Below, in pieces: positions 24,934-34,395 of a stretch of 64,000 bases of DNA (its first letter is position 1; each line of letters starts with the position of its first letter). The DNA lies in the NCBI GenBank assembly GCA_016713905.1, contig JADJOE010000003.1:434001-498000 (forward strand), in the 5' to 3' direction. A program made the position numbers and the translations under genes. The DNA comes from Candidatus Vicinibacter proximus (GTDB taxonomy: Bacteria > Bacteroidota > Bacteroidia > Chitinophagales > Saprospiraceae). Under the pieces are notes generated by a model that was given only the letters and a program-made list of their open reading frames with translations, made no database searches and was not told the DNA's origin.

Positions 24934-25638
24934 TTAATCCTTAAGCTTGTTATTTGTAATTTCTTTATAGGATTTGCTTATTGGTATTATGGTTCCGTTA
25001 CTCATTTCCACCACTTCACGGTTCCATTTTTTGACAAATTCTGTATTTATGATAAAACTTCGGTGGCATCTGACAAATAGGGTAGGACTTAACAAATCGT
25101 GTAAATATTGTATTGCTTTTCGAATAATTAATTTTTTATCTTTCTCCAGGAAAATATGAGAATAAACATGGTCTGCTTGGATGTACAGTATTTCATTTAC
25201 ATTTAGCTTGTAATTCTCTTTGCCATCTGAAATCTCTATTTTTTCAGGCTCTTTATAATGAAATGTAAATAACTGGTACGCGGCTTCAATACTTGTCCAC
25301 AGTGTTTCTTTTTGTAATGGTTTTGCAATGTAACCGTAAGGGATAGTTTTTAAGGCTAAATCCAGTATTCTTTTATCATGTTGTGAAGTGAGAAAAATGT
25401 ATAGTGATTTTGGCTCTATGGACTTCAGGTAATTTGCCACATCGATACCGGATTTTTCCCCAAACAACCTTATGTCTAATAACACTAGATCCGGTGAATG
25501 CAAGTGAAAAGCTGTAATGGCCTCGTCATAGGAAATGCAAATGGTACATACTTTATGATTTGCTTCCTGCAAATACAATTTGATGGTTTCTGCAATAAGA
25601 ATCTCATCTTCTACAATCAGTATATTTAAACTCTTCAT
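24934..25638 (-). CDS. LytTR-family response regulator
   Basis: This 234-residue protein has an N-terminal receiver domain with phospho-acceptor Asp in PDLVLLDIRLFG (near residue 55) and the acidic pair in IVEDE. It ends in a LytTR DNA-binding domain from about residue 135 (YKLNVNEILYIQADHVYSHI, then FVRCHRSFIINTEFVKKW). It lies one base after the histidine kinase gene and must be co-transcribed with it. The target genes are unknown; no clear LytTR direct repeat was identified nearby. Confidence 0.93.
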   Translation of the reverse strand: MKSLNILIVEDEILIAETIKLYLQEANHKVCTICISYDEAITAFHLHSPDLVLLDIRLFGEKSGIDVANYLKSIEPKSLYIFLTSQHDKRILDLALKTIPYGYIAKPLQKETLWTSIEAAYQLFTFHYKEPEKIEISDGKENYKLNVNEILYIQADHVYSHIFLEKDKKLIIRKAIQYLHDLLSPTLFVRCHRSFIINTEFVKKWNREVVEMSNGTIIPISKSYKEITNNKLKD

Positions 25639-25639
25639 A

Positions 25640-27430
25640 CTATACCTGGGATATCTTTTTTTCCTGAAATATTAAATTGAATGATGCTGTTCCAATAGCG
25701 GACGAAGAACTTTGAGCCTGTAATTGTCTAACCATACTCTCGATTAGCAAGATTCCCATTCCTTCGTTTTTGTTGCTTATGACAGAATTGACCTTGCCAT
25801 TATCCTGATACTTTAGAATATATTTGTTTTCTAAAGTACTGAGTTTAAACTCTAACAACAAGCCTGCATCTTCTCTTCGGGCATATTTGAGAGAGTTGCT
25901 TATAAGTTCTGTGCATATAATTCCGATGGGCATGGTAGTTTCCAAGTTTAGATAGATGGGGGAATCTGCCTCCAAACGATACTCAAACGTTTGGGCGCTG
26001 GTATGTAAAGCCAAATAGTGTTCTAACAACTCTTTTACATAAGAGCTCAATTCAATTCTTTCAAATTCACCAGAATTATACAAATGTTCATGGATCAAGG
26101 CGATGCTTCTAATTTTATTTGCAATTTCTTCCAGATAATGAAAGTCTGTTTTGTTTTTTATTTTATTGTAATGAAGAGTAAGAAGACTAATTACAAGTTG
26201 TAGATTGTTCTTCACCCTGTGATGCACTTCTGAAAGTAATAACTGTTGGTGCTCCAAATATTTATTCAATTGATTGTTTTGCTCCAATATGTATTTTTGT
26301 TGCTGTTCAATTTTTAATCTTTTTAAATGATTATTATATAAAACAACGAGTATAACAATTATCCCCAAAATTAATATCCATAGTGCAATTTTCTGATTAT
26401 TGCTTTCTTTCAATAAATTATCTGCCTTCCTTTTCTCAGAACTGATTAGAAAATCCAATTCCGATTGTGAAATTTCTGAATGATTCACTTCAGTGTTTTG
26501 CGACTTTAAGTGTTCTTGGCTAAGATTTAAGTAAAAAAGTGCAGAGTCCAATTGATTTTTACTTTTAAATATTTTACTTCTTTCATCATAAAAAGTCGCC
26601 ATAAGAATATGGTATGACTTGTTGTGCTCTTTTATCTGACTTAAATAAACGGCAAGGGTATCAAACCAGTTGCCTGCTGGTGCTTTAAGATTATATTTTT
26701 TAATGGAAGAATAAATGCTTCTTGCCATATATGAAGCACCATCGTAATTTTTATGGTTAATGAAATAGTTTTTAGCTTTCCAAAAATATTGGACCGAACT
26801 ATCCATGTTTTGTTCAGCCATACCCATTAACATGTATGCATCTACTGCTTGACGTGTATTTTTATTTTTTTCACTATCCTGTAATGCTAATTTTGCAAAA
26901 TAGAGACATGAATCTTTAGAACCATATATCCTTTGGTAACTGGCATATCTGACCCAGTAATAACTGTATAACAAGTCTAGTTTATTCGTCTCAATTAAAT
27001 CCTTTGCGATGAGAAGATGTCTAATGCAATCAGCCTTTCTGCCTATTGTTTCCATACATCTGGCAATGGAAACATGACAAGAAGCCATAAGTTCATAGTT
27101 AAATTTGGATTTTGCTACTGCGATGAGGGAGTAGTAATTCTCTAAAGCTTCTTGAAACCTATAATGTAATTCAAGTACCTCTCCACGATTATATAAAATC
27201 CAGAGTGCATCCGCACATTGTGTGACCCTCTCTGTTTCAATTCTAGATTTTATGGAATCAGCAAATGTTAAAGCACTTACCGGATTGTAGGACAGTATGA
27301 GCTTGTCCAGATGGATTCTGGCATTTTTAAGCCATGCTTTATCACAAGATTGTCCTGTTGCATTGGATAGTGTAAATAGGATTCCTATTAAAATACATAC
27401 AACCAATTTTAAATGAATCCTTTTTTTCAC
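25640..27430 (-). CDS. TPR sensor histidine kinase (HisKA_2 type)
   Basis: The start is taken as the GTG at 27430: the TTG six codons upstream is part of a -7 element. The protein is then 596 residues. It has a signal or anchor (HLKLVVCILIGILFTLSNAT), a periplasmic region of TPR-like helices to about 340, and one membrane helix (ALWILILGIIVILVVLY). A short coiled coil follows, then a HisKA_2 phospho-acceptor box VHHRVKNNLQ and an HATPase domain (N box ELISNSLKYA, G box NEGMGILLI). It should phosphorylate the LytTR regulator encoded one base downstream. The signal sensed is unknown. Confidence 0.9.
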   Translation of the reverse strand: MKKRIHLKLVVCILIGILFTLSNATGQSCDKAWLKNARIHLDKLILSYNPVSALTFADSIKSRIETERVTQCADALWILYNRGEVLELHYRFQEALENYYSLIAVAKSKFNYELMASCHVSIARCMETIGRKADCIRHLLIAKDLIETNKLDLLYSYYWVRYASYQRIYGSKDSCLYFAKLALQDSEKNKNTRQAVDAYMLMGMAEQNMDSSVQYFWKAKNYFINHKNYDGASYMARSIYSSIKKYNLKAPAGNWFDTLAVYLSQIKEHNKSYHILMATFYDERSKIFKSKNQLDSALFYLNLSQEHLKSQNTEVNHSEISQSELDFLISSEKRKADNLLKESNNQKIALWILILGIIVILVVLYNNHLKRLKIEQQQKYILEQNNQLNKYLEHQQLLLSEVHHRVKNNLQLVISLLTLHYNKIKNKTDFHYLEEIANKIRSIALIHEHLYNSGEFERIELSSYVKELLEHYLALHTSAQTFEYRLEADSPIYLNLETTMPIGIICTELISNSLKYARREDAGLLLEFKLSTLENKYILKYQDNGKVNSVISNKNEGMGILLIESMVRQLQAQSSSSAIGTASFNLIFQEKKISQV

Positions 27431-27445
27431 GATAGTTGATAAATA

Positions 27446-27453
27446 CAAAATTA
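27446..27453 (-). promoter_or_regulatory. -7 promoter element (TAATTTTG) for the two-component pair
   Basis: On the minus strand this is a perfect TAnnTTTG, 15 bases before the GTG at 27430. It contains the alternative TTG start, which it argues against. No -33 box at good spacing. Confidence 0.45.
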
Positions 27454-27625
27454 ATAAGTATATCCTTTGGTACTTTGATTTATATTTTATTGTACAATAT
27501 GCTCTTTAATTAAATTAATCAAAATAACGTTGCCATGAATAATTTATAAATAAAATATGCAATATTTCTTTTTTTAGTTTTCAACCCAGCGGAAGGTTAT
27601 AATATGTTGCTTTAAAATAAGCTTA

Positions 27626-30600
27626 TTAATAGAAAATGATTTTAAATCTTTCCGTTCCACCCAAATAAATAATTTCAGCGTAGTAAATTCCTGAAATAAA
27701 TTTTGGAATTTCTTCTGAAAATGATTTTGCATCTGCAAAAAATTTCGATAAAACAGGTTTGCCTTGTGAATCAAATAGATTAAAGGAAAGCTCACTCACA
27801 AATGGTAAATTTACATTTAATTGTAAAGGGCCCATACTTGGATTTGGGTATAGATTTGCAAATTGTAACGTTGATGTACCATCCTTGATGCAACTTAATA
27901 TTTCAATTTGCTTACTGATTCTTGCTTCACAATCCTCACTTTTTAAATTCAATTCTATATTATATACTCCGGGTTTATCGTAAACAACAATAGGATCTCT
28001 ATCGGAGGAATTGCCTTTATTTCCAAAGTTCCAGGAAAACACCATGGTTGTTACGGAGTCCATAAATGATCCATATTCAATGAGCCTTATGCTGTCTCCG
28101 ACGCAAGCAAAACCAGATACCAAAAAGTTGGATATAAATACAATCAAGGGGTCATTGCAAGGTGCGCATTTTTCGCTAAAATTATGTTGTGTATCAAACT
28201 TAAAGCTGCCGCTTCGCCAGTTCATATCACTATAATTTTTATCATCTACCTGAATACAGCTCAAGTCAGGATTATTAAGTGCTTCGATAATGGTTATGTC
28301 TTCATTTATGCCGTTGGCAAGATTTAGAGTCAACAATTTGTTATTATAACACCAAATCTTCGTCAGACTGTTGTTCTTGTTAAAATCCAGGATTTGTAAA
28401 TTATTGTCATTACACCCAATCGCTTCTAAAGATAAATTTGAATTAACTGTAAGTTGGTTTATTTGATTTTTAAAGCATAACACTTCTTTTAATTTTGGAT
28501 TTGCACTTAAGTTGAGTCGAGACAGTTTATTGTTTGAACAATTTAGTTTCTCCAATTTTGCGTTTTGACCCAGGTCTAAATTTGTCAGTAAATTATTACT
28601 GCAATTGATTTCAGAAACATTAATAAACGATTCTATTCCGGTGAGATCAGAAATATTACGATTAATACAATCGATAGATTTGTCATATGATTCCGCTTCT
28701 GAGCATTCTATTTCAGTATTTCCATTGGCATTGATAGCAGTGTTTCCAAGTAAGTAGTTTTTAAAGTTAGCATCTGGTATGGTAACAAAACAAGCAGTTA
28801 GTGAAACAGAGATCGTATTGCTGTTTTGACTGATGCCCTTATTATTCCCAGCTCTGATGCGATAGTAATAAGTTTGGTTGCCAGTTAATCCAGAAACCAT
28901 AACACTAAGATTATTGCCTGCGTTCAGATCGGTGTAAGTCGGTAAGGTTGTATTGAAAGAAGCACTGGTTGAAACGTCAATAAAATAGAAGCTCGCTCGG
29001 GCAGATGGCTGCCAGTTTGCTGTAAATCCGGAAGCAGTCAGATTAGTAGCCGGTAATGCGACGGGTATTTCAGGTCTGGACGAAGCATTACAGGCATCTT
29101 TAACAGCTTGTTCTGCATTGCAGCCCGGTGCATTTCCGAAAATGGATCTTTGACCTGAACCATCTAGGTATGTACATATGTTAGGGAGATCACAGATGGC
29201 GAGTGTTGTATTATTTTGAATCGTTAGCCCGGTTCCCTTAATAGAAGTTGCTGGTATATTAATCAATCCAGATATTGAGTTCAATTTAATATTGCCAATG
29301 ATTTGAAGACTTCCATTGAGTGCATTTACTTTAGATAATGCATCCAAGTTTATCAAGTTAGGATTATCTTTTATAATAATTTCATTTACAGAAGTGAGCT
29401 GAGAAAGTGCTGTGAGATTGGATAATAAAGTATTGTTTTGAATAGTAAGAATTCCGTTAATTCTTGGGGCATTACCCAAAGCATTTAGGGATTGGAGCTG
29501 TGGATTATTAATTATACTTATTGATCCGTTAATTTGAGTCAATGTACTTGTTATATTTATCTGATTCAATTTATCATTATTTTGAATTGTCACATTTGGC
29601 AAAGTGGTCAGGGAAGTGTATCCTGAAATTTCAGTTAACTCCTTATTCTCTCCAATGTACATTTGACCAAAGGAAGTTAATTTATTGAATCTATTAATTT
29701 TAGTAATGGATGAATTATCTGCAATCCAAAAATTCCCACCCACTGATTTTATATTCAGAAGTCCATCCAGATTAGTAAGCGCAGAATTGCGTACGATATT
29801 TATTTGACCAGTTACATTTTCAAGATTGCTAAAACCATTCAAATTGGTAATGTTTGAATTATCGGTGATGTTTAGGTTTCCAGAGATCTGAATACAATTA
29901 GGGTAGAGTATTTTAAAGTTGTCGACCTGTGCTTGTGTGTTGACATTAACATCTCCTGGTGGGCATTGTGCAAACGACACAGAGATGGTATTACTATTGG
30001 GGCTTGTTCCGGATGATTTGCCTGCGCGAATTCTGTAATAATGTGTTGTGTTGGTGGATAAACCTGTAACTGCAAAGCTGGTCACATTGCCAACGTTCCT
30101 ATTATTATATGCCGGAAGATTGGTAGCGAATGTTGCGTTTGTGGAAACATCCAAAAAATACTCTGTAGCTCCGGCTGAACTTTGCCAGTTGGCTGTAAAG
30201 CCGGGGAAAACAACATTTGTAGCAGGGAGAGCAACAGGTGAAACAGGAGGCGCACAGGCATTTTTGACGTTTTGTTCAGATTCACAACCTGTAGCATTTC
30301 CTGTAATTGTGCGTGGGCCGGAGCCTTGAAGGTATTCACAAATATTCGGCAAATCACAAATGGAGAGCAATGGATTGAACTGAATAAAAAGTCCGGTATT
30401 TTTGATATTGCTTGAAGGGATATTGCTTAATCCAAAGATGCTTATCAGCTTTGCATTACCAGCAATCTGTATACTGCCATTAAGCGTATTGAGTTTGGTG
30501 AGTGCATCCAGGTTTGTAAGTGTAGCATTATTCTGTATCGACAATTCAGTAACAGAAGTCAATTGAGAAAAAGCATTTAAATTTTGCAGAGAATCATTAT

Positions 30601-32164
30601 TAGTAATAATTAAACTCCCGTTTATATTAGGCACGTTGCCGAAAGCAGCTATTGATTTAAGGCTACTATTATTATTGATATTCAGATTTCCATTGATTTG
30701 ATTAACCGGACTGACAATATTTATTAAACTAAGTTTCCCATTTAGCTCTATTATAGTTTGAGGAAATTGACTTAAAGCATTAAAACCGCTAATCTCAACC
30801 AGTGCTTTATTATCAGATATAAATAATACACCACAAGAAGTCAACTTATTAAAATTGTTGATCCTGGAAACCAAAGCGTTGCCTTGTATCCACAAATTTC
30901 CTCCGACAGATATTAAATTTTGAAGACCATCGAGACTGGTTAATGCGGCATTACGAACGATATTGAGTTGGCTTGTTACTTTCTCAATATTTTTAAAACC
31001 GTTTAAATTCGTAATATTGGAATTATCTGCAAAATTTAAATTGCCGGAAATTTGTTTGCAATTTGGATAGAGCAATAAAAAACTATCCACCTGGCCTTGA
31101 GTGAATGCTGTATAGTCCCCCGGAGGACAGTCGGGAAAAGGTACATTTATAGTATTGCTACTGGGACTGATTCCAGAGACATTGGAAGCTCGCACACGAT
31201 AATAATAGGTCTGGCTGCTCACAAGTCCTGTCACATTAAAACTTAGGACATTCCCTAGGTTACGATTGTTATAGTTGGGCAAAAGTGTGCTAAAAGTAGG
31301 ACTGGCAGATACATCCAGTATATAGGCTGTTGCTCCTGAAGAGGCTTGCCAGTTTGCGGTAAAGGATGGAAAAGTTATATTAGTTGCGGCGGATGCAATT
31401 GGTGCAGCGGGTGCATTGACTGCTGTTATACCATTGATCGCAAGAATAGCAGTACTACCTGCGCTGGAAGTTTTCGAAAACGTAATGCTTGTTAATATTT
31501 TTGTAGTGAATGGTGCGTTCAAAGTAATTTGGTTATCATATAACCTCGGATTTTCAGCATTGCCAGAAAATACATCGGGTAATTGCGAACCGATGGTGGT
31601 TCTGGTCACCCTCCCAATTCCTTTAATTGCGAAATTAGGGCCATCGTACCAATCCGGTACAGAAAAACTTGCATTGGTGTTGGTTCCGTCGCTAAAATTC
31701 AATGTAACGTTAAATGAGGAAGAACCCTCAGCACTAGATCCTAGGAATGCAATTTTTGAAAATACCCCTGGCGTTTCAAGTCTCAAGGTTCCCGAACTTC
31801 CATTTGTTTTGAGTACCAAAGCATTTAATGAATCATAATGAGCCAATGTATACCTGGCCCCATTAAGATTAACACTTAAAATTGTTCTGTCAATTGGTAG
31901 GCCATAGGGCGGAGCCGTATTTAGATTATTATTTCCTCTAAAATCTTTTGAATACATGACATTGTCTCCACCAAGATTAAAATTATCAAAAATTGTCGTT
32001 GTAGTAGCTGCAGCCCGGTTGGTTCCACCGGATCCGTTCGCAATCAAATCGTGATTGAATCCTGTAACATTGACAGGTACAAAGGTTTGGGCATGTGCAC
32101 TTAATATGGACAAGAAAGCACACATTATAAATAATTGTTTTTGATATATTTTTAGATTAGTCAT
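27626..32164 (-). CDS. Large leucine-rich/FN3 T9SS cargo protein, 1512 residues
   Basis: A signal peptide (to about residue 25, ending LSAHAQ) is followed by an N-terminal jelly-roll-like domain. Then come two tandem copies of a ~388-residue unit, each an FN3 domain plus a receptor-L-like leucine-rich solenoid (CPPGD, then ISGNLN, NITNLNGF, SVGGN). A third FN3 and a different short-LRR domain follow (LDLGQNAKLEKLNCSNNKLS, about 1125-1345). A PKD domain (FSWNFGNKGNSSDRDP) and a type A sorting domain (NLYPNPSMGPLQL to the end) complete it. It should be displayed at the cell surface for binding or adhesion. It is the last gene of a four-gene operon, 16 bases after the FN3 gene. Confidence 0.85.
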   Translation of the reverse strand: MTNLKIYQKQLFIMCAFLSILSAHAQTFVPVNVTGFNHDLIANGSGGTNRAAATTTTIFDNFNLGGDNVMYSKDFRGNNNLNTAPPYGLPIDRTILSVNLNGARYTLAHYDSLNALVLKTNGSSGTLRLETPGVFSKIAFLGSSAEGSSSFNVTLNFSDGTNTNASFSVPDWYDGPNFAIKGIGRVTRTTIGSQLPDVFSGNAENPRLYDNQITLNAPFTTKILTSITFSKTSSAGSTAILAINGITAVNAPAAPIASAATNITFPSFTANWQASSGATAYILDVSASPTFSTLLPNYNNRNLGNVLSFNVTGLVSSQTYYYRVRASNVSGISPSSNTINVPFPDCPPGDYTAFTQGQVDSFLLLYPNCKQISGNLNFADNSNITNLNGFKNIEKVTSQLNIVRNAALTSLDGLQNLISVGGNLWIQGNALVSRINNFNKLTSCGVLFISDNKALVEISGFNALSQFPQTIIELNGKLSLINIVSPVNQINGNLNINNNSSLKSIAAFGNVPNINGSLIITNNDSLQNLNAFSQLTSVTELSIQNNATLTNLDALTKLNTLNGSIQIAGNAKLISIFGLSNIPSSNIKNTGLFIQFNPLLSICDLPNICEYLQGSGPRTITGNATGCESEQNVKNACAPPVSPVALPATNVVFPGFTANWQSSAGATEYFLDVSTNATFATNLPAYNNRNVGNVTSFAVTGLSTNTTHYYRIRAGKSSGTSPNSNTISVSFAQCPPGDVNVNTQAQVDNFKILYPNCIQISGNLNITDNSNITNLNGFSNLENVTGQINIVRNSALTNLDGLLNIKSVGGNFWIADNSSITKINRFNKLTSFGQMYIGENKELTEISGYTSLTTLPNVTIQNNDKLNQINITSTLTQINGSISIINNPQLQSLNALGNAPRINGILTIQNNTLLSNLTALSQLTSVNEIIIKDNPNLINLDALSKVNALNGSLQIIGNIKLNSISGLINIPATSIKGTGLTIQNNTTLAICDLPNICTYLDGSGQRSIFGNAPGCNAEQAVKDACNASSRPEIPVALPATNLTASGFTANWQPSARASFYFIDVSTSASFNTTLPTYTDLNAGNNLSVMVSGLTGNQTYYYRIRAGNNKGISQNSNTISVSLTACFVTIPDANFKNYLLGNTAINANGNTEIECSEAESYDKSIDCINRNISDLTGIESFINVSEINCSNNLLTNLDLGQNAKLEKLNCSNNKLSRLNLSANPKLKEVLCFKNQINQLTVNSNLSLEAIGCNDNNLQILDFNKNNSLTKIWCYNNKLLTLNLANGINEDITIIEALNNPDLSCIQVDDKNYSDMNWRSGSFKFDTQHNFSEKCAPCNDPLIVFISNFLVSGFACVGDSIRLIEYGSFMDSVTTMVFSWNFGNKGNSSDRDPIVVYDKPGVYNIELNLKSEDCEARISKQIEILSCIKDGTSTLQFANLYPNPSMGPLQLNVNLPFVSELSFNLFDSQGKPVLSKFFADAKSFSEEIPKFISGIYYAEIIYLGGTERFKIIFY
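29080..31410 (-). repeat. Intragenic duplication: two ~1165-base units in the 1512-residue gene
   Basis: The FN3 plus leucine-rich unit occurs twice, with phrases such as TNLNGF, NIVRNSALT/NIVRNAALT and INGSLII/INGILTI at the same offsets. CPPGD marks each unit near 31115 and 29955, a period of about 1165 bases. A third FN3 copy begins near 29080 without its solenoid. Boundaries are approximate. Confidence 0.7.
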
Positions 32165-32180
32165 GATTCAAGTTATTGAA

Positions 32181-34391
32181 CTATTTTACTAGAATGGATT
32201 TTGTTTTACTTAAGGATCCTGAAATTCCATCTTCAAAATGGATTCTAACAGCATAATTGTATAAACTTTGCTGTTTTAAGTTCTCATCTTTAAAAAGAAG
32301 TTCATCCTTTGTAAGCGTTTTATAAAAATGCACGCTTTCAGATCCGGAAGATTTGAAGATTTCGTAGGTATATTTTTTATCTTTTAACTTTTTTGGTAAT
32401 TCAAAATCCCATGTTAATTCTATTCCGGATTTATTATTTTGTTTGATTTTTAGATTTTTAACTACTAATTCTTCTTTAGGAAATAAAAGCGTTGCTTGCT
32501 TTAATGCAGATAATTCACTTTTATTTCCAGAGTCATCGACTGCTAAAACTTTGTAATAATATGTTTTCCCAACTTCTGTGACTCGATCTTTATATAATGT
32601 TTCTGTTTTTATAGAATCCAATAACTGCCAACTGGTATCCGAACTATTTGCTTGGCGCCGATAGATATAATGTTTGATACAGTCTTCACTTGGACTATGT
32701 TTAATATCCAATACCAAATTCAATGAATCATTATATACTTTTAAAATAGAAGGTGGAATAGGCGCAATTTTATCCAGACGCTTGACTTTCAAAATGTCTG
32801 AGGAAGCACTCCTGTTATAGGCAAAGTCCTCTGCACGCAAGGCATAATAAATATATTTATTCAAAGACTTTTCTGGAATGTAGTAGATGTAATTTGTATC
32901 CGAAATCATTTCTTGTTTAACTAAAGAAAATTCTCCATCAGGCGTATGCGACCAATACAACCAATACCCATTAGCATCCTTTGAACGACTTCTATTCCAT
33001 TTTAATCGAACGATACCCATAGAATCGATGTATCCGGAAAAATTTTCTGGCGTTTGAGGATTTGTAAAATCAGGAACATTAGCCAATACCGTAAAGGAGG
33101 TACTATAATTTCCATGATCATCATACACATTCATTGCAAAATAATGCTTGCCCTCATTCATTTCATTCCAATCTCCTTTAAATTTATACTCATATCCGGC
33201 TTCGCTTAAATCAAGTGCTGAACTTATGGGCGTAAAAGGGCCTGAAGCAGTTCGGGAATGCATGATTTGAAAATGATCGAAGTCTTCAGCTAAAAGATCC
33301 AAATCAAAATTCCAATCGATTTGAAATTCTTTTAAATCTTTATCATATTTCACTTCAAATTGTGTCGGTGGAGCCGGAGGGTTCAAGTCTTTAGGCATTC
33401 CACTGGCAAGGGCAGGTTTGCTATATTCAGCAAAGGCAGTTCCGCCATAAATTTTGTAGTAATATATCTGATCATTGAAAAGGTTGAAGGAGTCAATATA
33501 TTCATAGGTCGTGAAATTCTCTGATAGTTCTGTCTCAAACATAACCAGAGGTTTCTGGAGAATTGGATAAAAAGTTTTATTATCCACTGATCTTTCTATC
33601 CAATAATTAGAGAAATGTCTCCTGTTATATTCTTTACTCCATTTTAATTTCAGAAAACCGTCACCTGTATCCACCTGAAACAGATATGGAGCTCTTTGTT
33701 CTATAATTTCATTTAATATTTGTGCGTTCGTTTTAATATTTTCATTTCCAGTGATATTAGCAGTATAAAAATAAGTCTTTCCTTTCTCTACGTTTTTATC
33801 AACAAATCTTAATCCTAATATTTGAGCTGCAGATGCTGAGAATTCAGCAAGCATAAGAGCCATCCCGAAAAGCTCATTGTTGGCTTGGTTGATTTGACCT
33901 AAGTTCATGCCATTCGTGTTGATTTTTTCATCATTTAGAATGGATGCTGCCATTATGGCAAACGAGTCTGATTTCATTGATTTTGGATCAATTTTTTCTT
34001 TTGGGACTGGAAATATGGTTGCAATAGTTTTAAAATTTATATTGTCTTCACTCCTGTTTAATTGTATTCCCTTTCTTATTACATTTACAAACGTGCTGTA
34101 ATCATTTGGCGCAAATCTAATTACAATAGAATCGGAATATGAACGTAAAAGGAGCATTACTTCATCATTCTTTTTCTTCTTAGGATCTATGGTATCTTGG
34201 GATTTTAACTTGCTTAATTCAAAATCTGATACGATCTCCCAATTGTCTCTTACAGATCCTGCGTATGAAATAACCAAATAGCTGTTATCTTTCATGAAGT
34301 GGTTGATCGCAAATGAATCGCTTGCAAACAAAACTATTTGCAGAAACAATGTAAATGCGATTAAATTTCTTTTATAAAATAAATTTCTCAT
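32181..34391 (-). CDS. Secreted multi-FN3 protein, 736 residues
   Basis: A signal peptide (NLIAFTLFLQIVLFASDSFA) is followed by a ~200-residue N-terminal region (MKDNSYLVISYAGSVRDNWE). Then come about five fibronectin type III domains, with recurrent motifs YWIERSVDNKTFYPI, YYKIYGGTA, KYIYYALRAEDFAYN and TYYYKVLAVDDSGN. No T9SS sorting domain is seen: the C-terminus is the last FN3 strand. It probably works in the periplasm or in a complex at the outer membrane. It sits between the giant gene (four bases upstream) and the T9SS cargo gene (16 bases downstream). Confidence 0.8.
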   Translation of the reverse strand: MRNLFYKRNLIAFTLFLQIVLFASDSFAINHFMKDNSYLVISYAGSVRDNWEIVSDFELSKLKSQDTIDPKKKKNDEVMLLLRSYSDSIVIRFAPNDYSTFVNVIRKGIQLNRSEDNINFKTIATIFPVPKEKIDPKSMKSDSFAIMAASILNDEKINTNGMNLGQINQANNELFGMALMLAEFSASAAQILGLRFVDKNVEKGKTYFYTANITGNENIKTNAQILNEIIEQRAPYLFQVDTGDGFLKLKWSKEYNRRHFSNYWIERSVDNKTFYPILQKPLVMFETELSENFTTYEYIDSFNLFNDQIYYYKIYGGTAFAEYSKPALASGMPKDLNPPAPPTQFEVKYDKDLKEFQIDWNFDLDLLAEDFDHFQIMHSRTASGPFTPISSALDLSEAGYEYKFKGDWNEMNEGKHYFAMNVYDDHGNYSTSFTVLANVPDFTNPQTPENFSGYIDSMGIVRLKWNRSRSKDANGYWLYWSHTPDGEFSLVKQEMISDTNYIYYIPEKSLNKYIYYALRAEDFAYNRSASSDILKVKRLDKIAPIPPSILKVYNDSLNLVLDIKHSPSEDCIKHYIYRRQANSSDTSWQLLDSIKTETLYKDRVTEVGKTYYYKVLAVDDSGNKSELSALKQATLLFPKEELVVKNLKIKQNNKSGIELTWDFELPKKLKDKKYTYEIFKSSGSESVHFYKTLTKDELLFKDENLKQQSLYNYAVRIHFEDGISGSLSKTKSILVK

Positions 34392-34395
34392 TAAC

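Noticed and set aside
27604..27626. AATAAGCTTATT palindrome as terminator of the giant-protein operon
   Set aside because: It has no loop and no following T run on the minus strand, so it would not form a usual terminator.
29080..31410. CRISPR or satellite array
   Set aside because: The repeats are ~1165 bases long, in frame and protein-coding, with no short spacer pattern.
30048..31838. Several plus-strand frames of 90-140 codons
   Set aside because: They lie opposite the repeat units of the 1512-residue protein; the plus-strand products show no family features.
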